Part shown: positions 1 to 7,211 of the stretch, piece after piece
Numbering within the stretch: position 1 is the first letter of the stretch
Layout: every line of letters begins with the position of its first letter
From: Clostridiales bacterium
GTDB taxonomy: Bacteria > Bacillota > Clostridia > Lachnospirales > Cellulosilyticaceae
Direction of reading: 5' to 3'
Length of the DNA: 13,990 nt
NCBI GenBank assembly: GCA_019418225.1
Contig: DYCF01000068.1
Location: forward strand, 1-13,990
Translations under genes and position numbers: made by a program
The notes under the pieces: model-generated
The model's input: only the letters and a program-made list of their open reading frames with translations
The model's database searches: none
What the model was told of the DNA's origin: nothing

Positions 1-251
1 GCATGTTTAAAAGGAGTGCTATTCATTTTTAAACAGTAGTTTCGCAATTACCTATAAAAATATTATTTATATATATGCAATAATTTATATAGTTATGTCC
101 TAATTTTTTACATTTAAGATCTCTTATAAAGTTCGCCAATTGATACGTTCTGTGGAAACATCCATGTAAACCTCATCTATATCCCTAACATCCACTTGCT
201 TGATTTATCAACATTTACAATTCTTCTATCAAAATTATTAGAGGTCATCAT
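1..251. other. Non-coding AT-rich stretch downstream of rlmH
   Basis: No convincing gene is visible on either strand. There is an 8-bp inverted repeat (GTTTAAAA at 5-12 and TTTTAAAC at 27-34) without a clear T-tract. On the minus strand, from about 205 down to 124, a short open stretch reads VDVRDIDEVYMDVSTERINW and then RTL before a stop. It has protein-like composition but no ribosome binding site and an in-frame stop just upstream, so at most it is the tail of a decayed gene. I see no obvious terminator for rlmH here. Confidence 0.5.
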
Positions 252-731
252 TTACTTATGATACGGTTCATTATTATTAATTCTAAACCCTCTATACACT
301 TGTTCTAATAACATTACCCTAAACAATTGATGTGGAAATGTCATTTTAGAAAAACATAATTTATAATTTGCTCTGGCTTTGACTGCATCTGATAAACCTA
401 GTGAGCCACCGATTACGAAGACGATATGGCTATTACCACGTACACCGCAGTCTGCCATGAAGGCTGCCAGCTCTTCTGATGAAATCATTTTGCCACCTAA
501 ATCTAGGGCTACTACATAGGCGCTGTCGCTAATTTTTGAAAGTATTTTTTCGCCTTCTTTATCTTTAATCATAAGTTCTTCTTTTTCTGAGGCATTATCA
601 GGCGTTTTTTCATCTGCTAACTCAATGATATTGAGTTTACAGTATCGGCTTAAGCGTTTGCTATATTCATCAATGGCTTGTACTAAATATTTTTCTTTTA
701 ACTTACCTACACATACTAATTCTATTTTCAT
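252..731 (-). CDS. rlmH: 23S rRNA (pseudouridine-1915-N3)-methyltransferase RlmH
   Basis: The 159-residue protein matches the usual length and pattern of RlmH, the SPOUT-family enzyme that uses S-adenosylmethionine to methylate pseudouridine 1915 in helix 69 of 23S rRNA on assembled 70S ribosomes. Visible signatures are the N-terminal MKIELVCVGKLKEKY, the SAM-binding knot loop FVIGGSLGL at about residues 104-112, and the conserved C-terminus starting MTFPHQLFRVMLLEQ and ending in YRGFRINNNEPYHK. The start is fixed by an AGGAG motif 6 bases before the ATG. It is transcribed in the same direction as the chemoreceptor gene upstream but is separated from it by a hairpin and its own promoter. The 3' end reads TATCATAAGTAA, the same codons that form the SCC attachment core in staphylococcal rlmH (orfX); here this simply reflects the conserved protein end. 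Confidence 0.97.
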   Translation of the reverse strand: MKIELVCVGKLKEKYLVQAIDEYSKRLSRYCKLNIIELADEKTPDNASEKEELMIKDKEGEKILSKISDSAYVVALDLGGKMISSEELAAFMADCGVRGNSHIVFVIGGSLGLSDAVKARANYKLCFSKMTFPHQLFRVMLLEQVYRGFRINNNEPYHK

Positions 732-792
732 GTTGTACTCCTATTTATGTTTTATATTGTATGACTTTATTATTAGCTTCTATTATCCTCTA

Positions 793-814
793 AATCTCTA
801 TTCATTTAGAGATT
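793..814 (-). other. Small hairpin in the rlmH 5' leader
   Basis: AATCTCTA and TAGAGATT form a perfect 8-bp inverted repeat with a 6-base loop. It lies between the predicted rlmH promoter and its ribosome binding site. No T-tract follows, so it is not a terminator; it could stabilise the mRNA or be chance in AT-rich DNA. Confidence 0.3.
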
Positions 815-844
815 CGACTAAGCTTAATTTCCTATTAAAACTTT

Positions 845-853
845 ATTATATCA
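845..853 (-). promoter_or_regulatory. Probable extended -10 promoter for rlmH
   Basis: The minus strand reads TGATATAAT, a perfect -10 hexamer with the TG extension, about 115 bases before the rlmH start. No good -35 hexamer is visible at 17 bases, which is typical of extended -10 promoters. Confidence 0.5.
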
Positions 854-972
854 AATTTTATATCTAAAAAGTGACCTATATCTCATTTTGCACTATTTTC
901 TATCTGTACCCTTTAATGATATCTTCAATCTATTCTATATATCCATTGCCCCTCATACCCTAAACGGAAGAA

Positions 973-1002
973 GGCGCTCTATCCTAAAACGGATATAGCG
1001 CC
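973..1002 (-). terminator. Hairpin after the chemoreceptor gene
   Basis: A GC-rich stem pairs GGCGCTCTATCC with GGATATAGCGCC (11 of 12 positions) around a 6-base loop, starting 21 bases past the chemoreceptor stop codon. The following tract on the minus strand is only moderately T-rich (TTCTTCCGTTT). On the plus strand a run of six Ts follows after eight bases, so it may also work from that side. Confidence 0.55.
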
Positions 1003-1023
1003 ATACTATTTTTTATTTCATTT

Positions 1024-3135
1024 TTAAATTAATTTTGCTTCTACGTAATCGGCTATTTCTTTATGGTCTTTTAACAATCGTCCACCGATAATATAATAAC
1101 CATCACACTGAGTAATACGTAAAATTTCCCCTTTAAGTTGTGTACTATGAGCGCCTTCAAAATCATCTATAGAGAGCGCTATCAGGTGTCCATTTTTCCC
1201 GTCAATTTCTTTATCCTTACTCATAAAGCAGAAGCCATTAGCAGAAATATTCTTCATCTGTCCTTTGATCACATGATTGTCCTCTAAAAGCTTAACATTA
1301 CAAGTATTTTGGATTGTTAAGCGCGGATATTTTCTTCTATTAGATGTCTTAGGATTTCCACTTACTTTTAAATAATGATAGCTCGTACCATTTTCTTTTT
1401 TTAGCGACATCTGAACATTTTCCCATATGTAAACAATATTTTTATAAGTAACTACTATTCTTATATCACATTGTTTATTTTTAAATGCTATAATTTTGCC
1501 GTTATCTTTAAGTGGTTCAATTAAAATACCTTCCTCTGTAACCTCTTGAATCGTTGTATTATAATATTCACTTACAGCAGTAGCTCTATCTTTAATATAT
1601 ATTTCTAAATCTAACCCCTGCTGTAAATCTGTAAGTTTCATAAAGCCTTCATCCCCAAGGTCTGCCACTAATTCAGCCACTATGATTTCATTATTTTTTA
1701 CATTCTCAGATGTTTGCTCATATTTGCTTGCCATCTCTTTAGCCGCATATTCAGCATCTTCTACTTTAACTTTAATCTGCTCCATAACATCTGTAATATC
1801 TTTCATATTTGCTACCATATGTGCATTTGAAGCTTCAACTTCATTAATTGCCTGATTAATAATACCAATATTTTCACCTAAACGGTCAGTATCTTCAGCT
1901 ATTCCCTGTACACTCATATTCACATGATTTACTTTAGTTAAAGACTCATTGATATTCTCCGTAATATCATTAACAGATTCTATAACTTTCCCTGAAGTTT
2001 GCTCTAAACTTTGTAGTGCATCATAAATGCTGTCTGAAGAATCCTTTGTAATATTACTTAGCTTTCTAATTTCTTCGGCAACAACTGCAAATCCTTTGCC
2101 AGCTTCCCCTGCTCTTGCTGCTTCTATAGAAGCATTTAAAGCCAGTAAATTAGTTTGTGTCGTAATACTATCAATCGTTCCCACTTCATCCTTAACTTGT
2201 GAAAAAACGTGATTAAATTCATTAATCGCTTTTTCCACCTGACTAGATAAGTCAGACATAGTATGCGTTAATTGAACAACCTCTTGTAACTCATTTTTGC
2301 TTAACTTAGTATGCTCTGTAGATTCATCAATAAGCTGAACCATTACTGTAATAAGCTTAGCAACATTTTGAACTTGCGTATTAATTGTCGTTGTCATATC
2401 TTGTGAAGATCTTGTCTTATCATAAAGCACTTCATTATTATCAAGTAAATCTGACATATTCCTTACTACTTGATTAGCATCTTGCAGATTATCATCGGAT
2501 AAATCTCTTACAACTGTCATACCATCTACAATTCTATTACTAGCTATTTTAACCTTATTTACCATACTAACAACTGTATCTAAATTGGCTTTGATATTTC
2601 CCATCATCGTATCATCTACAGTAATTAAGTGATCTATAGATGTACTATAGCCTATGAAACACAATATAATACAAGCTAATTGTATTTGATAAGCCGTCAT
2701 ATCTGATGCCATATAATTGCCTATTATAAGGTTTTTAACAATGGAAAGAATCGTTAGTATGGTTGCCCCTATCCCAACACGTATAATGTAATGCTTATCT
2801 TTAAATAAAACAAGCATACTCGTAAGTGGCAAGATATAAACGAAAACTTCTGTTGAATTACTTGTAAATAATGCAAATGCATAGGATGTCCCATACCCTA
2901 AAGCAATTGCACGTTTAAAGTGTTTTGTACCTGTTCCATCTACTTTCAAAACAATCATTCCTGCTATATATGGCAGCCACACAAATAGCAAAAGTATAAT
3001 ATAGTACTGTAAGCTTTTTCCTCCAGCCATCACCTGTACTAGATAAGCAATTGTCAAAAGCACACATAATATGCACCATATAAATGCTGCCTTCTTGTTA
3101 GCACTTCTATCGAAATGCTCCTGCGTATAATTCAT
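1024..3135 (-). CDS. Methyl-accepting chemotaxis protein with C-terminal YcgR-like/PilZ c-di-GMP module
   Basis: A 703-residue chemoreceptor. Residues about 15-170 form roughly six hydrophobic helices with very short loops, so there is no large extracellular sensor domain. A long coiled-coil signalling domain follows, with the conserved hairpin tip near residues 322-357 (TTQTNLLALNASIEAARAGE and onward to GFAVVAEEIRKL), which in this family contacts CheA and CheW. Residues about 500-595 resemble the N-terminal domain of YcgR-type flagellar brake proteins. Residues about 600-700 are a PilZ domain with both c-di-GMP-binding motifs intact: R601-KYP-R605 and N629-x-S631-xx-G634. The protein therefore probably links membrane sensing and c-di-GMP level to the chemotaxis kinase; the ligand is unknown. 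The start has a GAGAGGGG ribosome binding site about 8 bases upstream. It is a single-gene unit with its own promoter, with hairpins on both sides. No typical HAMP domain was recognised. Confidence 0.93.
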   Translation of the reverse strand: MNYTQEHFDRSANKKAAFIWCILCVLLTIAYLVQVMAGGKSLQYYIILLLFVWLPYIAGMIVLKVDGTGTKHFKRAIALGYGTSYAFALFTSNSTEVFVYILPLTSMLVLFKDKHYIIRVGIGATILTILSIVKNLIIGNYMASDMTAYQIQLACIILCFIGYSTSIDHLITVDDTMMGNIKANLDTVVSMVNKVKIASNRIVDGMTVVRDLSDDNLQDANQVVRNMSDLLDNNEVLYDKTRSSQDMTTTINTQVQNVAKLITVMVQLIDESTEHTKLSKNELQEVVQLTHTMSDLSSQVEKAINEFNHVFSQVKDEVGTIDSITTQTNLLALNASIEAARAGEAGKGFAVVAEEIRKLSNITKDSSDSIYDALQSLEQTSGKVIESVNDITENINESLTKVNHVNMSVQGIAEDTDRLGENIGIINQAINEVEASNAHMVANMKDITDVMEQIKVKVEDAEYAAKEMASKYEQTSENVKNNEIIVAELVADLGDEGFMKLTDLQQGLDLEIYIKDRATAVSEYYNTTIQEVTEEGILIEPLKDNGKIIAFKNKQCDIRIVVTYKNIVYIWENVQMSLKKENGTSYHYLKVSGNPKTSNRRKYPRLTIQNTCNVKLLEDNHVIKGQMKNISANGFCFMSKDKEIDGKNGHLIALSIDDFEGAHSTQLKGEILRITQCDGYYIIGGRLLKDHKEIADYVEAKLI

Positions 3136-3208
3136 TTTAATACCCCTCTCTCTAGGAATTTTTTAATAAAATTTGAAATCTAATTTTCCCCTAGATTATT
3201 TCTTCAAA

Positions 3209-3217
3209 ATTATACCA
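3209..3217 (-). promoter_or_regulatory. Probable extended -10 promoter for the chemoreceptor gene
   Basis: The minus strand reads TGGTATAAT, a perfect extended -10 element, about 75 bases before the start codon. The -35 region is weak. It does not resemble the sigma-D/sigma-28 flagellar promoter (GCCGATAA-type -10), so transcription is probably by the housekeeping sigma factor. Confidence 0.55.
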
Positions 3218-3261
3218 TTAAATTTCTCTCTTTTTCTATCACTTTTGACAATAATTACAAA

Positions 3262-3311
3262 TTAATAAAAGAGTGACGCAAAACTAATTTTTATAGTTTC
3301 ACCTCACTCTT
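3262..3311 (-). terminator. Intrinsic terminator of the TetR-ABC operon
   Basis: On the minus strand the arms beginning AAGAGTGAGGTGAAACTA and ending in TCACTCTT pair at 17 of 18 positions, with two G-T wobbles, around a small A/T loop. TTTTATTAATTT follows. The hairpin sits between the end of the permease 2 gene and the chemoreceptor promoter. Confidence 0.75.
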
Positions 3312-3314
3312 CTA

Positions 3315-3372
3315 TATAGATTTCACATTTATAAAATTTAGTTATTCATAGTTTTTAGCCCTGTAAAATCAT
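3315..3372 (+). repeat. Dispersed 59-bp repeat, copy B
   Basis: Starting at TATAGATTTCACATT, the first 41 bases match the reverse complement of 8208-8266 with three differences, including an identical block TTTAGTTATTCATAGTTTT. The last part is more diverged. The copy abuts a terminator hairpin, as does the other copy. No coding capacity. Confidence 0.65.
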
Positions 3373-3435
3373 TGAGAGAAATCAATTTACTTACATGTAT
3401 ATTTCAAGTTTTTAGTTGTTCTCTCTATACTTAAA

Positions 3436-3528
3436 TTAATATTTAACTTTACCTAGAAGCATCAGGCATAAACCTAATGCAATCACCACATAAAGCATAC
3501 AATTTCCTATATTTATACTTTCTTTCAT
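3436..3528 (-). pseudogene. Out-of-frame last membrane helix of ABC permease 2
   Basis: In a frame different from the annotated permease ORF, the minus strand encodes a 30-residue peptide, MKESINIGNC followed by MLYVVIALGLCLMLLGKVKY. The second part is a textbook transmembrane helix with a basic end, and it resembles the end of the sister permease (SLVIWAVVMYYLAKNRVREY). It is best read as the displaced C-terminus of the permease rather than as an independent gene, because it has no ribosome binding site. Confidence 0.6.
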
Positions 3529-4024
3529 AATCAGTTAATTTCATGCACACCATACCCTGCAATTTATTTTTGGCAAGTCCACCTATAGCTAACGTCAACA
3601 ATAAGCCTAGTATAGTAACATATAGTACATAGATACCTGGAATATTCCCCATGATTCCTAGACAAGCAATTATAGCTGCTCCCATACTCAATACGGCACT
3701 TCCTATACTTCTATAAAGGAAGTACCCACTTAATTTCAAAGGACTTACCGCATAAAAGGCCAACATATGCTCATCTTTATCATCTAAAATCCTTAGTGAC
3801 ATCACCACCCCAGGCATACTGCTTCCCATTGTAATCATCACATATTGTAAAAGCTTCATGTAAAGATTAATATACGTTCCTATACCTTCTCCAAATACAA
3901 TAGGTAGACCTCTCACAATGCCTTTATAAACACCTATCAATATAAACGGCAGAAGCAATGTTACAATCATCATAGGGTCTTTCTTCATATATTTCAAATC
4001 ATTTTTAAGCAGCACCTTAATCAT
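3449..4024 (-). pseudogene. ABC-2 type permease subunit, probably truncated by deletion and frameshift
   Basis: The 191-residue product begins like a normal ABC-2 permease: a cytoplasmic MIKVLLKNDLKYMKKDP, then hydrophobic helices, and the family motif LRILDDKDEHMLAFYAVSPL followed by GYFLYR at about residues 77-105. After GMVCMKL (about residue 163) it changes to a polar, basic tail (TDYERKYKYRKLYALCGDC...) that does not look like a membrane protein. The expected last helix is encoded in another frame just below. Compared with the 224-residue sister permease, about 40 residues containing the fifth helix appear to be missing. The ribosome binding site (GGGGGAAG, 4 bases from ATG) is intact and the gene starts 11 bases after permease 1. 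A sequencing error could explain the frameshift but not the missing segment. Confidence 0.7.
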
Positions 4025-4035
4025 TTTACTTCCCC

Positions 4036-4710
4036 CTATCTTACAAAAATATATTCGCGTACTCTATTTTTTGCCAGATAATACATAACTACTGCCCATA
4101 TCACTAAACTTGCAAAATCTATTAACATACTTATGCCAACTGTTTTCATATGCATCAAATGAAGTAACGCATATGTAGGAATTATACTTAACCAATTCCC
4201 AAAATCTCCTAAATAAAAGGCAACTAATGGCACGCCCAATGGTATACAAATTGCTGCACTCCATATTAAAAACTGATTAATATCCTTCACACCACTTCCT
4301 ACAATGATACCCATTAAAGTAAATATGCCTGCACTCAATAATATTCCTAGTATCTGATGTAGACTAATATTCACCTTACCTGCCCATAAAAGGCATACTG
4401 AAGTACACAAACTTATCACCAATAATGAGCACACCTTCCCCCATATATAACCCGCTTCTCCTAATGGACTTACTCCTATCCCCTTTGGTATACCTTGATT
4501 TTTTTCTAATAAAAGCAAGGCCCCCACAAACATCAGGCCTACAAAAGTTGGATCAGTTACAACTAACATAATACTTACTGCTTCCTTATAGTCCTCAGGT
4601 ACATACCCCAAGGCGAAGACATATAAAAAGGCAATTAAAATATATACAGCATAAAGCCCATTCTTCCATTGCAACCGCATCTCATGCAAAATCCATTTTA
4701 AAATTTTCAT
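4036..4710 (-). CDS. ABC-2 type transporter permease subunit 1
   Basis: A 224-residue membrane protein with about six hydrophobic helices and an amphipathic basic N-terminus (MKILKWILHEMRLQWKNGLY), the layout of small ABC-2 permeases that pair with a separate ATPase. The segment LLLLEKNQGIPKGIGVSPLG followed by EAGYIWGKV corresponds to the coupling region of the family. I chose the ATG at 4710 because a GTGGGG ribosome binding site lies 7 bases upstream; upstream ATG and TTG codons in frame lack proper spacing. It follows the ATPase gene by 30 bases and precedes permease 2 by 11, so the three are co-transcribed. With its heterodimer partner it should form an exporter under TetR control; a drug or toxic compound is a plausible substrate, but this is inference. 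Confidence 0.85.
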   Translation of the reverse strand: MKILKWILHEMRLQWKNGLYAVYILIAFLYVFALGYVPEDYKEAVSIMLVVTDPTFVGLMFVGALLLLEKNQGIPKGIGVSPLGEAGYIWGKVCSLLVISLCTSVCLLWAGKVNISLHQILGILLSAGIFTLMGIIVGSGVKDINQFLIWSAAICIPLGVPLVAFYLGDFGNWLSIIPTYALLHLMHMKTVGISMLIDFASLVIWAVVMYYLAKNRVREYIFVR

Positions 4711-4740
4711 ATTCATTCCCCACAATCATTAAGCACTCTC

Positions 4741-5583
4741 TTAAACGAGTATTTTACCTGTTACCTGCGTAAAAATTTCACCCAAAGATGGTTTCACTGT
4801 ATCAATGCTGATACACTTTGCTAGGCTTGCTATAAATTCCTTATTCTGATTAAGTGCCTTCATATTAAACACCTTCTCTTCCTTTGCCATCGTTACCTTC
4901 ACCTTATATTCCCCATACTTCATCTTTAAAGCCTCTGGTTCACCTATTTCTTTAATCTGCCCAGCTACAACGAAGGCTACCCTATCACAAATCTCCTCTG
5001 CAAAACTCATATTATGTGTTGTTAAAACAACTGTCTTTCCCTTTGACTTATACTCTAAAATCTTGTCTTGAATCACCTTCGTATTATTAGGATCAAGGCC
5101 AGACGTCGGTTCATCTAAAAACAGTACTTCCGGTTGCCCCACTAAAGCTCTGCAAAAGTTCAATCTCATCTTCATTCCCTTTGAAATCTCATTGACTTTC
5201 TTCTGGCGATGTTCATATAAACCAACCTCTTCAAGTAAAACTTTAATATCTGCAGGATTTTCATACAGTCCCGCAAAAGTTTTTAGATTTTCTTCTAATG
5301 TCAACTGCTCATATAAATTAGGTAATTCAAAGCCAACACCAATTTTGTTATAAAAATTTGCTCTAATTTTATTTGTCTCATATCCCATGACTTTACTGCT
5401 TCCACTATAGCCTTTCAGTAATCCTAACAAAACTTTCTGCAATGTACTCTTCCCAGCTCCAGATGGTCCAAGAAAGCCAAAGACCTCTCCTTTAAAAATT
5501 TCAATATCTATGCCTTTTAAAACTTCTTCTTTCCCCTTCTTATATGCAAAATGTAAATCATTGACCTTAATAATAGATGTCAT
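4741..5583 (-). CDS. ABC transporter ATP-binding protein (ABC-2 export type)
   Basis: A 280-residue ATPase with all core motifs: Walker A GPSGAGKST at residues 39-47, signature ISKGM at 133-137, Walker B VLFLDEP ending at 159 with the D-loop SGLDP, and the switch histidine H190. At the Q-loop position the sequence reads GFELPNLYEQLT, with Glu where Gln is usual. The C-terminal 80 residues are the regulatory extension common in single-domain exporters. The start is placed at MTSIIKV (5583), with GGAGGG about 10 bases upstream; the in-frame ATG at 5601 overlaps its own potential ribosome binding site. It follows the TetR gene by 116 bases and drives the two ABC-2 permeases encoded after it. Confidence 0.9.
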   Translation of the reverse strand: MTSIIKVNDLHFAYKKGKEEVLKGIDIEIFKGEVFGFLGPSGAGKSTLQKVLLGLLKGYSGSSKVMGYETNKIRANFYNKIGVGFELPNLYEQLTLEENLKTFAGLYENPADIKVLLEEVGLYEHRQKKVNEISKGMKMRLNFCRALVGQPEVLFLDEPTSGLDPNNTKVIQDKILEYKSKGKTVVLTTHNMSFAEEICDRVAFVVAGQIKEIGEPEALKMKYGEYKVKVTMAKEEKVFNMKALNQNKEFIASLAKCISIDTVKPSLGEIFTQVTGKILV

Positions 5584-5699
5584 TGTTTTCACACCCTCCA
5601 TCTCCCTATTTTTCTTTAAAGCTTAACCTACTTAATTTTTTATTTCTTCTTTATCTCCTTGTTACCTTTGCATCTTCTTACTACCTTGTGATTTTCTTA

Positions 5700-6278
5700 C
5701 TACTGCTTACTTGCTACAATTCCCAATATAATTACTTCAATATACTTAATAAGTGCCTTCTTCCCCTCTTCCAAATTGGCCTTATTTTTACCTATAAATA
5801 AAAGTGCTGTAATAAATGAATGACTAATCGTTTCTCCCAGTAGTTCCTTTCCTTCTCCTAAATGCTGTTTCATATGCTGATTGGCAATCTCATAAAATTG
5901 CTTGCTATACGCCTCATACTTTGTATCTTTACAGCCTTCCATTAAAATTACAAAAGGCTTACTTAGCAGCACATCAAATCCAAAAACTTCTGGTGCTAAT
6001 TTTTCTAGCCTGCTGAGCATTTCCATCTCTGGCATTTCTTCTATGATTTCCATCTTTTCATGATTTGCCATCATCTCTTCTATAGCCTTCGGCACATGCC
6101 CCACTACTTCATCTAAGATTGCCTCTTTGCTCTCAAAGTAGTTATACATATTCCCCAATGTCGTATGTGCCTTCTTAGCAATAGTTCGCATAGATGCACC
6201 TTTAAAGCCCTTATTTAAAAACTCTAGTTCTGCTACAGTTATAATTTTTTCTCTTACTTCATCCTTTTGTATTTGCAT
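5700..6278 (-). CDS. TetR/AcrR-family transcriptional regulator
   Basis: A 192-residue protein with the typical N-terminal TetR DNA-binding domain: helix 1 VREKIITVAELEFLNKGF, the helix-turn-helix ASMRTIAKKAHTTLGNMYNY at about residues 28-47, and FESKEAILDEV. The remaining 130 residues form the variable ligand-binding and dimerisation part, so the inducer cannot be read from sequence. The gene is first in a likely operon with an ABC exporter. Its promoter lies inside a 12-bp inverted repeat, and one arm contains the ribosome binding site (AGGTGA, 7 bases from ATG). Autorepression of itself and the exporter is the simplest reading. Confidence 0.92.
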   Translation of the reverse strand: MQIQKDEVREKIITVAELEFLNKGFKGASMRTIAKKAHTTLGNMYNYFESKEAILDEVVGHVPKAIEEMMANHEKMEIIEEMPEMEMLSRLEKLAPEVFGFDVLLSKPFVILMEGCKDTKYEAYSKQFYEIANQHMKQHLGEGKELLGETISHSFITALLFIGKNKANLEEGKKALIKYIEVIILGIVASKQ

Positions 6279-6282
6279 AAAA

Positions 6283-6325
6283 ATATCACCTGTTCTTTTT
6301 TCTTCATTATAGAAACAGGTGATAT
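6283..6325. promoter_or_regulatory. Probable TetR operator (inverted repeat around the promoter)
   Basis: Two perfect 12-base arms, ATATCACCTGTT (6283-6294) and AACAGGTGATAT (6314-6325), flank a 19-base spacer. One arm lies in the -35/-10 spacer and the other covers the ribosome binding site; the -10 hexamer is between them. This position fits a repressor site bound by the adjacent TetR product. Confidence 0.75.
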
Positions 6326-6334
6326 GAATGTAAA
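6306..6334 (-). promoter_or_regulatory. Promoter of the tetR-ABC operon
   Basis: The minus strand shows TTTACA (6329-6334), a 17-base spacer and TATAAT (6306-6311), one mismatch from the sigma-A consensus. The transcription start would fall about 20 bases before the TetR start codon. Confidence 0.8.
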
Positions 6335-6416
6335 TATTTTCAGATAATTAAAAATCAAAACTTAACAAATGTTCTTTTTTGCGCCTAGCTATTTTTATGC
6401 CTTCTACTATGTTCTT

Positions 6417-7211
6417 CTAAGAAAGTAAGATTCTATCGTTATCGAGTTCCTTATGACTTTCCTTTTTAAATAAGTTAAGTAAGTCTTGAACCCCAAGTTT
6501 ATCTCTTTCTTCTCCTTTAATATCCAAAATAATTCTACCGCTATCCATCATCATGGTGCGATTACCTAAATCTAAGGCTGACTGGATATTATGTGTAATC
6601 ATCATTGTTGTAATTTGTTTTTCAGCTACAATCTCTTTTGTAATACGTAGAACCTTATCTGCTGTAGCTGGGTCTAGTGCCGCTGTATGTTCATCTAAAA
6701 GTAAAACTTTAGGTACGACAATCGTACTCATAAGTAATGTAACAGCCTGCCTTTGCCCCCCTGAAAGTAACCCCATTTTCGTCTTCATACGGTCTTCTAA
6801 CCCTAAATCTAACTGCGCTAAACGTTCTCTAAAAAGCTCTTTATCCGCCTTTTTGATACCTAAGCTAAAGTTTTTGTTTTTTCCTCTTGAATAAGATAAG
6901 GCTAAATTTTCTTCTATCGTCATAGAAGGTGCCGTCCCCTTAAGTGGGTCTTGAAAAAGTCTTCCTACATATCTAGCACGCTTATGCTCAGGCATGAAAG
7001 TAATATTTTGCCCATCTAATATAATGCTTCCTTTATCAGATAAGAAATAGCCACTAATTAGATTAAATAAAGTTGATTTACCTGCCCCATTAGAACCAAT
7101 AATGGTCACAAAATCGCCTTTATCTAAAGTAAAATTAATATCATCCATAGCTAGCTTTTCATTAACTGTACCTGCATTAAATGTTTTCTTTAAATGACTA
7201 ATTTTTAGCAT
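6417..7211 (-). CDS. trpZ: Tryptophan-type ABC transporter ATP-binding protein
   Basis: A 264-residue import ATPase: Walker A GSNGAGKST at residues 39-47, Q-loop RLFQD (Q87), signature LSGGQ at 149-153, Walker B KVLLLDEHTAALD at 168-180 (His in place of the usual Pro after DE, common in this transporter group), and switch histidine H207. It energises uptake through the TrpY permease with TrpX as binding protein. Its ATG overlaps the end of trpY by 7 bases (ATGCTAA), indicating translational coupling. It is the last gene of the T-box-controlled unit; no strong terminator is visible before the tetR promoter 100 bases on. The name follows the predicted TrpXYZ tryptophan system of Firmicutes and is supported by the Trp-type T-box upstream. 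Confidence 0.88.
   Translation of the reverse strand: MLKISHLKKTFNAGTVNEKLAMDDINFTLDKGDFVTIIGSNGAGKSTLFNLISGYFLSDKGSIILDGQNITFMPEHKRARYVGRLFQDPLKGTAPSMTIEENLALSYSRGKNKNFSLGIKKADKELFRERLAQLDLGLEDRMKTKMGLLSGGQRQAVTLLMSTIVVPKVLLLDEHTAALDPATADKVLRITKEIVAEKQITTMMITHNIQSALDLGNRTMMMDSGRIILDIKGEERDKLGVQDLLNLFKKESHKELDNDRILLS

Larger units (their letters stand above)
3136..3448. other. Intergenic region between permease 2 and the chemoreceptor gene
   Basis: This stretch holds, from left to right, the chemoreceptor ribosome binding site and promoter, an intrinsic terminator for the ABC operon, one copy of a dispersed 59-bp repeat, and the out-of-frame end of the broken permease. Each is listed separately. 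I see nothing else in it. Confidence 0.6.

Noticed and set aside
1..40. Terminator at the left edge (GTTTAAAA/TTTTAAAC)
   Set aside because: The stem is short and AT-only with a 14-base loop, and there is no dependable T-tract.
625..867. 80-residue plus-strand open frame over the rlmH start
   Set aside because: It overlaps the confident rlmH gene and AT-rich leader, has Phe/Tyr/Leu-biased composition typical of random AT-rich reading, and no ribosome binding site.
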